64,000 nucleotides of DNA from an uncultured Rhodospirillales bacterium (GCA_913060675.1 CAJXUS010000002.1:119831-183830); one strand, 5' to 3'; counted from the stretch's first letter, positions 1 to 9,354 are shown. The notes: generated from the letters alone by a model not told the origin. Made by a program: numbers and translations.

Positions 1-1052
1 ATCGTGCTGATGAGGTTCTGGGTAAAAACTTATCAATGCTTATCCCTGCTGATGTTAAGTTAAAGCATCAACAACATTTCTCTAAGCTCGAGGATAGTGA
101 CGTACGTACCCGTAATATGGGTATGAGGGGGGGTATCTCTGGTCTTCGGAAAAATGGGGACACATTCCCCGCTGAAGCAACGATAATGCGAATTAGTGAA
201 GGTGATGATCTGGTCTTTGCGGCTGTTGTTCGGGACGTTTCCGAGAGAATCATGGTGCAAGGCGAATTGCAAGAGGCCAAAGAAATGGCTGAAACTTCCA
301 ATCAGATGAAATCCTCATTTCTTGCTAATATGAGCCATGAACTTAGAACGCCGCTAAATGCCATTATCGGGTTTTCTGAGTTTATTACCGAAGAGCATCT
401 CGGCAAGTTAGAACATGATAAATATCGTGAATATATTGGTGATATCCTCGATAGCGGGCGGCACTTACTGACCATTGTAAACGATATTCTTGACCTTTCT
501 CGGGTTGAGGCTGGTGAAATACAGCTAAATGAGACAGTTGTATGTATACGCCAAGCAATTCTATCTGCGTATCGTTTTGTAAACCGTCAAGCGAATGCTA
601 AAAACATATCTCTAGACGTCGATTTTGAAGATAACCTTCCGTATCTCTTTGCGGATGAGCGGATTTTGAAACAGGTGGTCATTAATTTGGCAACGAACGC
701 CGTAAAATTTACCCCAGAAGGTGGATCGATAAGGGCGTGTATTAAATCTCTTGGGAATAATGGCCAAATTGCCATTGTAATATCCGATACAGGTATTGGT
801 ATTGCCGAAGAAGATTTGGAGCGCGTTATAAAACCCTTTGAGCAGTCTGAATCCAGTTATACCAAGACCATCGAAGGTACTGGATTGGGATTATCATTGG
901 CGCAGTCTTTGATGGAATTACATGGCGGGAAATTAACGATTAAAAGTGAGCTTGGATCGGGCACCTCCGTTCAACTCACGTTCCCAGCGCAACGCGTAAT
1001 TTCGTCAACGGATATGAAGCTTCATTTATCAGACAAAAAGCTGTCGGCGTAA
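1..1052 (+). CDS. Sensor histidine kinase, 5' truncated (PAS, HisKA, HATPase_c)
   Basis: The reading frame is open from the first complete codon at base 3, so the gene begins before the window; the ATG at 36 is internal. The visible part starts in the tail of a PAS domain (RKNGDTFPAEATI, then VVRDVSER), followed by a HisKA domain with the H-box SHELRTPLNA and a HATPase_c domain with DTGIGI and GTGLGLSL. There is no receiver domain at the C-terminus. The H-box surroundings (GFSEFI, then KYREYIGDILDSGRHLL and NDILDLSRVEAG) resemble the PleC/DivJ class of alphaproteobacterial kinases, which fits a window with chpT and ctrA, but that assignment is inference. It is expected to autophosphorylate on the H-box histidine and pass phosphate to an unlinked response regulator. 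Confidence 0.85.
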   Translation, partial: RADEVLGKNLSMLIPADVKLKHQQHFSKLEDSDVRTRNMGMRGGISGLRKNGDTFPAEATIMRISEGDDLVFAAVVRDVSERIMVQGELQEAKEMAETSNQMKSSFLANMSHELRTPLNAIIGFSEFITEEHLGKLEHDKYREYIGDILDSGRHLLTIVNDILDLSRVEAGEIQLNETVVCIRQAILSAYRFVNRQANAKNISLDVDFEDNLPYLFADERILKQVVINLATNAVKFTPEGGSIRACIKSLGNNGQIAIVISDTGIGIAEEDLERVIKPFEQSESSYTKTIEGTGLGLSLAQSLMELHGGKLTIKSELGSGTSVQLTFPAQRVISSTDMKLHLSDKKLSA

Positions 1053-1128
1053 GTTTATTTATTCTCTCGCGACAGTTTTTTATTTCTCAGGCGTTCTAAC
1101 TCCATAGTCAAAATGGGAGAGACGTCTT

Positions 1129-1608
1129 ATGAAGCTCAATCAACTAATTCTGCCAACAACAGCGATACTCTTATCAGCCCTTGTTAGTGGTGTGGCAACG
1201 GCACGCCCAATCAAGGCAGTTTATGTTTATAAGCCTCATGCTGTTACATCATACAAATACGTTTTACCTGTCCAGGGCGTTGGACACCCTCATCGTGCCA
1301 AACGAAAACGACCCGTTTATATCGTCTATACGCCGAGTAAGTTAAAACAGAGACATTTCAGTCGGCTCACGGCGTTACAACGCGCGAGTTTTGAAAACGC
1401 GTTTATTTCAGCAGTTTCTAATTCGAATGGTGGACCTGTCTACTGGAACGCAAATGGGACATCTGGGTCCATAAGTGTCATTAAAGACACTTCCCTTGCG
1501 GATGGGTGCCGATCTTATATGCAAACTGTGAAGATTAACGGAAAATCAGAGAAAATCAGAGGTATTGCCTGTCGACAAGTTGATAGTAGTTGGAAGATTA
1601 TTTCCTGA
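1129..1608 (+). CDS. Small secreted protein, 17 kDa surface-antigen-like C-terminus
   Basis: 159 residues. Residues 1-25 form a signal peptide (MKLN, a hydrophobic stretch, then SGVATA before RPIKA), so the product is exported. A basic linker (RAKRKRP) is followed by a C-terminal half with the pattern GGPVYWNANGTSGS, then DGCRSYMQTV and GIACRQVDSSWKI. That spacing of W, G, CR and a terminal C/W pair resembles the RT0821/Lpp0805 or 17 kDa surface antigen family, whose biochemical role is unknown. The start is supported by GGGAGAG seven bases upstream. It lies 76 bp after the kinase on the same strand with no terminator visible between them, so co-transcription is possible. Confidence 0.6.
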   Translation: MKLNQLILPTTAILLSALVSGVATARPIKAVYVYKPHAVTSYKYVLPVQGVGHPHRAKRKRPVYIVYTPSKLKQRHFSRLTALQRASFENAFISAVSNSNGGPVYWNANGTSGSISVIKDTSLADGCRSYMQTVKINGKSEKIRGIACRQVDSSWKIIS

Positions 1609-1659
1609 TAATCGACTGGTTTTGTAGGTAAAAATAAGGTGGTCTTAGAAGACATGAAA

Positions 1660-1687
1660 AAGGCAGAGCTTAAATCAGCTCTGCCTT
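1660..1687 (-). terminator. Intrinsic terminator for the P460-like gene
   Basis: A perfect 11-bp inverted repeat (AAGGCAGAGCT, six-base loop, complement) lies between two convergent genes. On the minus strand it is followed by a run of T, which suits the gene ending at 1715. It may also stop transcripts from the plus-strand gene ending at 1608. Confidence 0.8.
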
Positions 1688-1714
1688 AAGAAGGGAGGTG
1701 TCGTCAATTAATTA

Positions 1715-2308
1715 TTAATTTTGAACGCGATAGTCTTCCTCTGGGAAGAACATGTAATCTTGATCTTCGCCGACGGCATTGTGGCAATCAGCACAAAATT
1801 TAACTTTTTTGGAATTCACGCCATTGGTTTCACCAAAGATTTTCCCGCTTGGTGTGATGAGTGTATATTTCCAGTCGCCGTCTTCTGGGCTAAAACCAGC
1901 GGCCATTTTTTCCATGAGAAAAAGAGGTCCGGGTTTTACGCCTTTCTTGGTAACTTTAAAGCTGTCTTTGGCGACGATTGCCCCCACGGGAAGCGTTCCG
2001 ATGTCTTCGTATTTTCCATATGCTTTTGCGAGATCATTGGCATAGTTATGGACGAAGCGGCCGCCGTGTGTGCTGGATTTATGCGGTCCGACTGTGTAGC
2101 GATCCCAATTAAAATAATCTGTTGAGACTGGGTGTCCTGATTTAGCGTAACCAGCCTGGAGTTTCGGAGAGAGTGCTTCGTAGTGCTCTATGACTTTCTC
2201 ATCGGAAATTTCTTCGGCAGTCACAATTGCAGGAGCAATAAATAAAGCTGGTAGAAAGGCTGCACTTAGAGCCAATAACTTAAGAGTAGGTTTGATCGCT
2301 TTTGTCAT
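1715..2308 (-). CDS. Cytochrome P460-like periplasmic c-type haem protein
   Basis: 197 residues from the ATG at 2308, chosen because GGAG sits nine bases upstream; an in-frame GTG at 2338 would add ten residues without a ribosome binding site. Residues 1-32 are a signal peptide ending near VTAEE. The body contains the cytochrome P460 pattern: a THGGRFVHNYAN segment, PVGAIVAKDSF, a GPLFLMEKMA segment, the DWKYTLI strand, and a single CADCH haem-binding site near the C-terminus followed by DQDYMFF. P460 family members are periplasmic haem proteins, some of which oxidise hydroxylamine; the substrate here is unknown. It is a single-gene unit with its own terminator downstream. Confidence 0.75.
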   Translation of the reverse strand: MTKAIKPTLKLLALSAAFLPALFIAPAIVTAEEISDEKVIEHYEALSPKLQAGYAKSGHPVSTDYFNWDRYTVGPHKSSTHGGRFVHNYANDLAKAYGKYEDIGTLPVGAIVAKDSFKVTKKGVKPGPLFLMEKMAAGFSPEDGDWKYTLITPSGKIFGETNGVNSKKVKFCADCHNAVGEDQDYMFFPEEDYRVQN

Positions 2309-2476
2309 CTGGGTGTTCTCCGGTTTCCTGACTTTCACCGATTTTCTTAAGTACCCGTATTATCGGTGTTTTGTTCCTATTTTAGATAACACCCTTACAA
2401 AAAAATGGGAGTAAAGCCTCTTCACGATCAAGTGAGATCGGAGCTCTAAGGGCTTCTTTGATGAGGGTTAAACCGA

Positions 2477-2508
2477 AAAGGGCCGCAACTTAGAAGTTAC
2501 GGCCCTTT
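2477..2508 (-). terminator. Terminator of the formate dehydrogenase operon
   Basis: A GC-rich stem (AAAGGGCCG with CGGCCCTTT) continues past one mismatch into AACT/AGTT around a small loop, 20 bp beyond the stop of the alpha-subunit gene. On the minus strand it is followed by TTTTCGG, so it is a good intrinsic terminator for the operon. Confidence 0.75.
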
Positions 2509-2527
2509 GGCATTAATAGACGCCCTG

Positions 2528-5308
2528 TTATTCAGCTGCGACTGCCAGAGGCTCTATCCTAGCTGCGCTATATTTGAACTCAGGGATTTTACCAAAAGGA
2601 TCAAGTTTCGGATTTGTCAGCATGTTTGCCGCGGCTTCGGAAAAGCAGAACGGCATAAAGATCATGCCTTCTGGTACTTCACGATCCTGCCGGACTTTCA
2701 GACTTACGGTACCACGGCGCGTGGTGACTGAGACCCAATCACCAGCATCAACGCCGAGACTATTCATATCCAGGCGATTGACGAAGACAACGGCTTCTGG
2801 CTCAAGATTATCAAGAACTTCAGAACGACGGGTCATCGCACCTGTATGCCAGTGCTCAAGCAACCGACCTGTTGTGAGTACCAGTGGGAATTCCTTATCT
2901 GGAAGCTCAGCTGGATCGATAAGCGCCGTTGAAACCAGTTTTCCCCGCCCAGAAGCGGTTGGGAAACCTTGGGCAAAGAGGATCTCTGTTCCAGGGCCGT
3001 CTTCGCTGGAACAAGGATAGGTCACAACTTCTTCACGCTCGAGACGTTCCCAAGTAATGTTGTTTAGAGATGGCATGATCTGAGCCATTTCATTGAACAC
3101 TTCTTTAGGATGAGTGTAGGACCAATCAAGACCCATGCGTTGAGCAAGTTGCTGGATCAGTTCCCAATCCTGGCGTGCTTCGCCGGGAGGAGACACCGCT
3201 GCGCGACCAATTTGGACCTGGCGGTTTGTATTGGTAAAGGTTCCATCTTTTTCAGCATGAGCCGATGACGGTAAAATCACATCTGCATGCCAAGCCGTTT
3301 CTGTCATGAAGATATCCTGAACCACAAGATGGTCCAGCATTGAAAGGGCTTCACGGGCATGGTGTTGATCGGGATCAGACATCGCAGGATTTTCACCCTG
3401 AATGAACATGCCTGTGACGTTACCATCGTGGATCGCGTCCATCGTCTCTACGACAGTCAGACCTTTTTGAGGATCAAGTTCCATGCCCCAGAAATCTTCC
3501 ATACGGGTACGGATTTCCTCGTTTTCAACAGACTGGTAGTCGGGATACAACATCGGGATCAAGCCGGCGTCGGAAGAGCCCTGAACGTTGTTTTGTCCAC
3601 GAAGTGGGTGCAGGCCGGTACCTGGGCGGCCGATCTGTCCAGTAATCAAGGACATTGCGATCAAGCAGCGGACGTTGTCTGTTCCATGAGTATGTTGAGA
3701 GACACCCATCCCCCATAGAATGAGGGAGGCTTCTGATGTGGCATAGACACGTGCGGTTTCACGCAATGTTTGGGCATCAATACCGCAAATTTCCGCCATA
3801 TCTTCCGGGGAGAAATCTTTGATGTTGGCCTTTAGTTCTTCGAAGCCTTCGGTGTTGGCTTGAACATATTGAACATCATAGAGGTTCTCTTCGATGATTG
3901 TATAAATCATCGCGTTGAGCATCGCGACGTCGCGGCCTGGCTTAAATTGCAGATGTTTGTCTGCGTATTTTACCAAGTTTTGACCGCGAGGATCCAAGAC
4001 GAACAGATGCTTTTTGGGATCTTTAGCAGCTTGTTTAATATAGCTTGCAGCTACCGGGTGGTTTTGTCCCGGACGACAGCCAATGATAATGATGCACTCG
4101 GCTTCAGCCACCGATGTGAAGGGTGCAGATACGGCACCAGAGCCAACACCTTCCATAAGGGCTGCGACAGATGAAGCGTGGCAAAGGCGGGTACAGTGAT
4201 CAACGTTATTGCTGCCAAATCCTGTACGGACCAGTTTCTGGAAAAGATAAGCTTCTTCGTTCGAGCCTTTTGCAGAACCAAAACCTGCTAGAGATTTAGG
4301 ACCTTTTTCGTTACGAATTTTGCTGAGGCCGGAAGCTGCGCGCTCAAGAGCTTCTTCCCATGTCGCTTCTCTGAAATATTCTGAGAAGTCATTATCGGGA
4401 ACACCGATGTCCCAACCTCGTGGTGCATCATCGCGACGAATAAGCGGCTTGGTCAGGCGATTGGCATTGTGAATGTAATCAAAGCCGAAACGTCCTTTAA
4501 CACAAAGGCGTTTTTCATTCGCGGGACCATCGCGGCCATCAACTTTAAGAATTTTATCGTCTTTGACATGGACTTCAGTCTGACAACCTACGCCACAGAA
4601 CGGGCAGACAGAGTTAATGATCTCATCAGCATAATCTTCACGCTGGCCTGCGTCATTAAGCAAGGCACTTTCCATAAGCGCGCCCGTTGGACAAGCTTGT
4701 ACACATTCACCACAAGCGACACATGTGCTTTCACCCATGTCAGCACCAAAATCAAAGACAATGCTTGATTTGGAACCACGGAAGGCCATGCCGATAACAT
4801 CGTTGACCTGAACATCACGACAGGCACGGACACAGAGGTTACAGTTGATGCAAGCATCAAGATTTACGGCGATCGCCGTGTGGCTTAAATCAGCTGCTGG
4901 ACGCTCATGAGCTGGGAAGCGGCTGGAAATAACGCCAATATCAGAAGCCCAGTTCCAAAACTTAGAATTTGGTTCGTGAGTTTCTTCACGCTTGGGCTGG
5001 TCCGCAACAAGGAGTTCAAAAACCATTTCCCGTGCTTTTTTTGCACGTTCGGTTGCGGTGTTAACAACCATGCCTTCAGCAGGCGCTCTTATGCAAGATG
5101 CAGCAAGAGTACGTTCCCCTTCGATCTCCACCATACAGGTACGGCAGTTACCATCGGCTTCGTAACCAGGCTCAGGTTGGAAACAAAGGTGAGGGATTTC
5201 AGTACCAAGACGATCAGCAACCTGCCAGATTGATTCGCCCGGACTGGCTATTACTTGGTCACCGTTTAGTGTGAAGCTTACCGGCTTATCATTTGTCATA
5301 ACGGACAT
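2528..5308 (-). CDS. fdsA: NAD-dependent formate dehydrogenase, alpha (molybdopterin) subunit
   Basis: 926 residues, the usual size for FdsA/Fdh1A. In order: an N-terminal 2Fe-2S ferredoxin domain (CFQPEPG, then NCRTCMVE); two 4Fe-4S sites (CINCNLCVRAC and CVACGECVQACP); a 4Fe-4S site at the start of the catalytic domain (CPFCGVGC, closed by the Cys of KRLCVKG); then the bis-MGD molybdopterin (or tungstopterin) oxidoreductase domain and a C-terminal MGD-binding domain. The metal ligand is cysteine (CTRLCHASS), not selenocysteine. The enzyme oxidises formate to CO2 and passes electrons through the iron-sulphur chain to the FMN/NAD subunit encoded just upstream. The ATG shares one base with the previous stop (TAATG), so translation is probably coupled. 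No fdsC, fdhD or fdsD is present here; maturation factors must be encoded elsewhere. Confidence 0.92.
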   Translation of the reverse strand: MSVMTNDKPVSFTLNGDQVIASPGESIWQVADRLGTEIPHLCFQPEPGYEADGNCRTCMVEIEGERTLAASCIRAPAEGMVVNTATERAKKAREMVFELLVADQPKREETHEPNSKFWNWASDIGVISSRFPAHERPAADLSHTAIAVNLDACINCNLCVRACRDVQVNDVIGMAFRGSKSSIVFDFGADMGESTCVACGECVQACPTGALMESALLNDAGQREDYADEIINSVCPFCGVGCQTEVHVKDDKILKVDGRDGPANEKRLCVKGRFGFDYIHNANRLTKPLIRRDDAPRGWDIGVPDNDFSEYFREATWEEALERAASGLSKIRNEKGPKSLAGFGSAKGSNEEAYLFQKLVRTGFGSNNVDHCTRLCHASSVAALMEGVGSGAVSAPFTSVAEAECIIIIGCRPGQNHPVAASYIKQAAKDPKKHLFVLDPRGQNLVKYADKHLQFKPGRDVAMLNAMIYTIIEENLYDVQYVQANTEGFEELKANIKDFSPEDMAEICGIDAQTLRETARVYATSEASLILWGMGVSQHTHGTDNVRCLIAMSLITGQIGRPGTGLHPLRGQNNVQGSSDAGLIPMLYPDYQSVENEEIRTRMEDFWGMELDPQKGLTVVETMDAIHDGNVTGMFIQGENPAMSDPDQHHAREALSMLDHLVVQDIFMTETAWHADVILPSSAHAEKDGTFTNTNRQVQIGRAAVSPPGEARQDWELIQQLAQRMGLDWSYTHPKEVFNEMAQIMPSLNNITWERLEREEVVTYPCSSEDGPGTEILFAQGFPTASGRGKLVSTALIDPAELPDKEFPLVLTTGRLLEHWHTGAMTRRSEVLDNLEPEAVVFVNRLDMNSLGVDAGDWVSVTTRRGTVSLKVRQDREVPEGMIFMPFCFSEAAANMLTNPKLDPFGKIPEFKYSAARIEPLAVAAE

Positions 5309-7038
5309 TATAGTTCCTCCGGAAAGTGTTTCATCACTGACAGCAATGGATTAGGGGCGGCCTGCCCCAATCCGCAGATGGATGCATCCATCATGACAGT
5401 TGAGAGCTCTTTTAGAAGATCCTGATCCCAGGTCTCTTCTTCCATGAGGCTAACAGCCTTTTCAGTACCGGTACGACAAGGAGTACACTGACCACAGCTT
5501 TCGTCTTCGAAAAAGCGCATCAAATTCATCGCGACTTCGCGTATATTGTCCTGGTTCGAAAGGACGATCACAGCAGCCGAACCGATAAAACAATCGTGTT
5601 CTTGCAAGGTGTCAAAATCAAGGGGGATATCCCCAAGAGATGCTGGCAGAATACCACCCGAAGCTCCACCAGGGAGATAGGCTTTGAATTCCTGACCATC
5701 AACCATACCGTCGCAATATTCTTCGATAAGTTCTTTGATGGTTATACCTGCAGGTGCAAGCTTAACACCTGGGTTTTTAACACGCCCAGAAACAGAAAAT
5801 GATCTCAGACCTTTGCGGCCGTTACGGCCGTGGCTTGTAAACCAGTCTGGTCCCTTTTCAATAAGGTCGCGAACCCAATACACGGTCTCAATATTGTTTG
5901 TGAGGGTGGGGAGCCCAAAAAGGCCAACCTGAGATGGGAAGGGAGGTTTGTGTCTAGGGAAGCCTTTTTTGCCTTCAATGGATTCAATCATTGCTGATTC
6001 TTCACCACAGATATAGGAGCCAGCTCCACGGCGAAGATCGAGTTTTATGCCGTTGTTCAGGCCCTCAGCATAAATACGTTCGATTTCTTTGTTGAGCAGT
6101 TTGATAACCGCGGGATATTCATCACGGATATAGATGTAGCTGGCTTCTACTTCGCCGACCCAGGCCCCGATGAGCATGCCCTCAAGGAAGCGGTGCGGAT
6201 CAGTCTCAAGATAGTGGCGGTCTTTAAACGTTCCGGGCTCACCTTCATCACCGTTGATGGCCATCAAGCGAGGTTTTGGTTGCTGACGAATGATGCTCCA
6301 TTTCAGCCCTGTCGGGAAACCTGCGCCACCGAGACCGCGTAGACCTGTATTCTTTAACAGATCAACAATTTCATCGCGATCATATTTGCCTTCATAGCAT
6401 TCACGAAGAACCTTATAGCCACCATCGGCGACATAGGCGTCATAATCTCTGTAGTCGACCTTGGCGGGGTGGATGTCTTTGTTTTCTGTAACAGCCGTGA
6501 TTTTCTCAACAGTCGCATGTTCAACGTGGTTGTGACCAACCTCAGCCACCGGTGCACAATCACAACGCCCCATACATGGAGCGGTAATCACGCGTACATT
6601 TTTTGCAACGGCTGCAGGAAGATCTTTAAGAATGTCTTGAGCCCCAGCCATTTCGCAGCTTAGGCTTTCGCATACACGAACAGTAATTTCGGCCGGTGCG
6701 GTCTCACCGTCGAGCACGATATCGAAGTGTGCATAAAAAGAAGCCACTTCATATACTTCGGCCATCGGCAGTTTCATCTCATCTGCGAGGGCCTGTAAAC
6801 GCCCAGCAGAAAGGCTGCCAAATGTATCTTGAATCAGGTGCAAGTGCTCAATTAAGAGATCTCTTTGGCGCGATTTATTGCCCAGTAGGGATTTAATTTC
6901 CTCCTGCGCTTTATTCTCAAGCTGCCGCCCCTTGGCGAAAACAGGGGGCTTCCGACGTCCTGATCCTGGGTGGATCTGACGCTTTACAGGAGGATTATCC
7001 TTCTTAGAGGAAGAATCCAAGACAATACTATCCGACAT
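5308..7038 (-). CDS. fdsB: Formate dehydrogenase beta subunit, fused NuoE-NuoF-like (gamma-beta)
   Basis: 576 residues. Residues about 45-195 form a NuoE-like thioredoxin-fold 2Fe-2S domain (VCESLSC and CMGRCD supply the cysteines). The rest is a NuoF-like domain: FMN/NADH-binding GLRGLGGAGFPTG, CGEESAMIESIEGK, NNIETV, and the 4Fe-4S site ESCGQCTPCRTG. In most Fds operons the gamma (FdsG) and beta (FdsB) subunits are separate; here they are one chain, as in the two-subunit formate dehydrogenase Fdh1 of Methylorubrum extorquens. It accepts electrons from the alpha subunit and reduces NAD+. The first 40 residues are basic and proline-rich, without a signal peptide, so the enzyme is cytoplasmic. 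It is the first gene of the operon; the promoter lies between 7039 and 7427. Confidence 0.9.
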   Translation of the reverse strand: MSDSIVLDSSSKKDNPPVKRQIHPGSGRRKPPVFAKGRQLENKAQEEIKSLLGNKSRQRDLLIEHLHLIQDTFGSLSAGRLQALADEMKLPMAEVYEVASFYAHFDIVLDGETAPAEITVRVCESLSCEMAGAQDILKDLPAAVAKNVRVITAPCMGRCDCAPVAEVGHNHVEHATVEKITAVTENKDIHPAKVDYRDYDAYVADGGYKVLRECYEGKYDRDEIVDLLKNTGLRGLGGAGFPTGLKWSIIRQQPKPRLMAINGDEGEPGTFKDRHYLETDPHRFLEGMLIGAWVGEVEASYIYIRDEYPAVIKLLNKEIERIYAEGLNNGIKLDLRRGAGSYICGEESAMIESIEGKKGFPRHKPPFPSQVGLFGLPTLTNNIETVYWVRDLIEKGPDWFTSHGRNGRKGLRSFSVSGRVKNPGVKLAPAGITIKELIEEYCDGMVDGQEFKAYLPGGASGGILPASLGDIPLDFDTLQEHDCFIGSAAVIVLSNQDNIREVAMNLMRFFEDESCGQCTPCRTGTEKAVSLMEEETWDQDLLKELSTVMMDASICGLGQAAPNPLLSVMKHFPEEL

Positions 7039-7063
7039 TACTCATGCTACTCCACGACATTCG

Positions 7064-7079
7064 GCCTTAATTTTAAGGC
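7064..7079. promoter_or_regulatory. Inverted repeat upstream of fdsB, possible operator
   Basis: A perfect 7-bp inverted repeat with a two-base spacer (GCCTTAA, TT, TTAAGGC) lies 26 bp upstream of the fdsB start. Its position in the leader or core promoter fits a repressor site. The rest of the 389-bp divergent gap between fdsB and chpT (7039-7427) shows no further gene or clear promoter that I can defend. Confidence 0.35.
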
Positions 7080-7427
7080 ACGCTGCACCGGTTAATCCGG
7101 CCTTACTATTTCTCATATTCGGTATCAATTCACCCGGGTACTAGCTTTAGTATAGCTTAGTCGCATCGTGCGGTTCTATCGTATTCCCGAAGCTTTCTGT
7201 GCCATTTTATAGTGCTTTATCTGTAATGGATAGTAAGGACCCATTCGCAAAGTCCTATGCTTTAATAGGGTTTTGCTATTAGTATGCATTTGTCTGAACA
7301 GAGCAGTCTACCATGTGGTTTATTTCAGATGGGTTTTTTTGTCGCCTTATCTGTGTTTTAATTTACTGATGTCGTAGAGTTTATCTCAAGATTGTTTCCC
7401 GTTTTTTGTGTGAGATTTTTATAAGTA

Positions 7428-8063
7428 ATGAATAGTAAAATTGATTTTCGTGTTCTCGAGCTTCTTTCATCCCGCCTGTGCCATGATCTTGTCGGGCCGG
7501 TTGGCGCCGTCAACAACGGTCTCGAACTTATGGAAGATGATTCTTTTGGCATGGCAGATGATGCCCTTAAACTTGCGTCGTCATCAGCCACACAGGCAGC
7601 AGCGACTTTACAGTTTTACAGACTTGCGTATGGGCTTGCTGGGAGTCGTATGGGAAGTGACTACGCGACTTTGAACCAGTTAGCTGTAAATTATCTTGCA
7701 CACACAAAGGTCGATTTTAGCTGGCCCAGTTTACAGGCCCCGGAAGGACTGCCTGATAATGGCGGGAAAGTGCTACTCAACCTTATTGCTTTTGGCGTTG
7801 AGATGCTTCCTCGCGGTGGAACAATTACCGCGCTTAGCGGCAATTCTGATACCGGAACTTTCGTTGCTGTCACTGTCGCAGGAGAATCGGTTTCGATTCG
7901 GGAAGAAGTTCTCGAGGCTCTTAAGGATGATGTTGATCCTGAAAACCTAACGCCGCGCAATGTTCACGCTTATTTTACTCGTTTTCTTGCAAAGAGAAGC
8001 AATTCCGACCTTTTAATTAATAATTCTGTCGATGGACATGTCCAATTAATCGTATCATTCTAA
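7428..8063 (+). CDS. chpT: ChpT histidine phosphotransferase
   Basis: 211 residues. The N-terminal motif LLSSRLCHDLVGPVGAVNNGLELM holds the phospho-accepting histidine (RLCHD), followed by the second helix of the four-helix bundle (LQFYRLAYGLAGS); the remainder is a degenerate ATPase-like domain without an ATP-binding G box. ChpT is the alphaproteobacterial phosphotransferase that relays phosphate from the hybrid kinase CckA to CtrA (and CpdR). Its proximity to ctrA, sciP and the flagellar genes matches that role, since CtrA controls flagellar genes. The start has only a poor Shine-Dalgarno. The gene ends 40 bp before two inverted repeats. Confidence 0.9.
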   Translation: MNSKIDFRVLELLSSRLCHDLVGPVGAVNNGLELMEDDSFGMADDALKLASSSATQAAATLQFYRLAYGLAGSRMGSDYATLNQLAVNYLAHTKVDFSWPSLQAPEGLPDNGGKVLLNLIAFGVEMLPRGGTITALSGNSDTGTFVAVTVAGESVSIREEVLEALKDDVDPENLTPRNVHAYFTRFLAKRSNSDLLINNSVDGHVQLIVSF

Positions 8064-8102
8064 AAAACAGTCTAAGACAGTAAGCCTATTTACTAATTTC
8101 AT

Positions 8103-8171
8103 CCCTTGTTAAAGCTAAGTAACAAGGGGGTGTCCATAATAAGCAGCATTTCATTTGAAATGCTGCTTATT
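8103..8171 (+). terminator. Double hairpin terminator after chpT
   Basis: Two perfect inverted repeats follow chpT: CCCTTGTTA with its complement (8103-8128), then a 16-bp stem beginning AATAAGCAGC with a two-base loop (8138-8171). The second ends in TTATTTGTT. Together they should isolate chpT from the downstream iron transporter gene. Confidence 0.7.
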
Positions 8172-8226
8172 TGTTGGAATCATTCTAAAAAATAATGCGA
8201 ATAAGTCTCATTTTCTCTGTTGAACT

Positions 8227-8245
8227 ATTGCGAATGATTTGCAAT
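8227..8245. promoter_or_regulatory. Fur/Mur-like box upstream of the iron-binding protein gene
   Basis: The 19-bp near-palindrome ATTGCGAATGATTTGCAAT is centred on G8236, about 90 bp upstream of the start of the ferric-iron binding protein. Its 7-1-7 core (TGCGAAT-G-ATTTGCA) matches the outer and inner positions of the Fur consensus TGATAAT-N-ATTATCA symmetrically and resembles alphaproteobacterial Fur/Mur sites. Iron-dependent repression is inferred. Confidence 0.5.
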
Positions 8246-8328
8246 ATTCTTTTTAGTTTCGCAGAGAGTTTAAGCTCTTGAATAATTTTAATGTCACTTT
8301 GAAGTGATCATAATAGGAGACAGTCGAT

Positions 8329-9354
8329 ATGAAGGCTGCTTGGTTAGCTACAACAGCTATGCTCACAGCTGCTGCTTTCAGTAGTACAGTTGTTCATGCA
8401 GAAGAAGTTGTGAATGTATATTCATCGCGCCATTATCAGACAGATGATGCACTTTATGGCAACTTCACCAAAGAAACCGGGATTAAGGTTAACTTGATCG
8501 AAGGTAAGGGTGCGGCTCTTATCGAACGTATTAAAAGTGAAGGTGCTAACAGCCCCGCTGACGTTTTGATTACCGTAGATGCTGGTAACTTGTGGCGTGC
8601 AGAACAAAAGGAAATCTTCCAGTCCGTTTCCTCTTCTGAACTTGATGCTCGAATTCCTGTAAATTTACGTCACCCTAACCGCAAGTGGTATGGCCTTTCT
8701 ACTCGCGCCCGTATGATCTTCTTTGATAATTCAAAAATTAAAGCGGGTGAAATTTCAAGTTATGAAGATCTTGCCGATCCAAAATGGAAGGGCAAAGTCT
8801 GCATCCGGAAAAGCTCCAACATCTATAACCAGTCTCTTCTGGCCTCTATGGTCGAAGAGAAGGGCGAAGCGGCAGCTGAAAAATGGGCCGCTGGCGTTGT
8901 TGCCAACTTTGCCCGCCAGCCTGTAAAGGGTGATACCAACCAATTACGTGGCATTGGTTCTGGCGAGTGCGAGATTGCCGTTGCAAATTCATATTACTTT
9001 GTGCGTTTGCAAACAAAGCCAAAAGATCAGGATAAAGACCTTGCTGGCAAACTTGGGTATGTATTCCCTAATCAGGCTAATCGCGGTACGCACGTAAATA
9101 TTTCTGGTGCTGGCGTTGTAAAGTCTTCTCCAAACAAAGAGTCTGCTGTTAAGTTTCTTGAATATCTTACAAGCAACCAAGCTCAGAGTTACTTTGCTGA
9201 TGGAAACAACGAGTTTCCAGTCGTAGACGGTGTTGCTCCAAACTCAGCGGTCAAAGCTCTCGGTGAGTTCAAGGTCGATAAAATCAATGTATCTGTATAT
9301 GGTGAAAACCAGGTTACAGCTCAAAAAATCTTTGACCGAGTTGGTTGGAACTAA
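8329..9354 (+). CDS. fbpA: Fe(III) ABC transporter, periplasmic substrate-binding protein
   Basis: 341 residues with a signal peptide (residues 1-24, cut after VVHA) and a typical FbpA/FutA fold: VNVYSSRHYQTD at the start of the mature protein, then GKGAALIERIKSEG, ADVLITVDAGNLWRA, and the paired tyrosines of ANSYYFV that in this family coordinate ferric iron. It captures Fe3+ in the periplasm and delivers it to the FbpB-type permease. Strong ribosome binding site (TAGGAGA, eight bases before ATG). The Fur-like box upstream supports iron regulation. The matching permease is convergent, at 9636-11351, and no ATPase subunit is in the window. Confidence 0.9.
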   Translation: MKAAWLATTAMLTAAAFSSTVVHAEEVVNVYSSRHYQTDDALYGNFTKETGIKVNLIEGKGAALIERIKSEGANSPADVLITVDAGNLWRAEQKEIFQSVSSSELDARIPVNLRHPNRKWYGLSTRARMIFFDNSKIKAGEISSYEDLADPKWKGKVCIRKSSNIYNQSLLASMVEEKGEAAAEKWAAGVVANFARQPVKGDTNQLRGIGSGECEIAVANSYYFVRLQTKPKDQDKDLAGKLGYVFPNQANRGTHVNISGAGVVKSSPNKESAVKFLEYLTSNQAQSYFADGNNEFPVVDGVAPNSAVKALGEFKVDKINVSVYGENQVTAQKIFDRVGWN

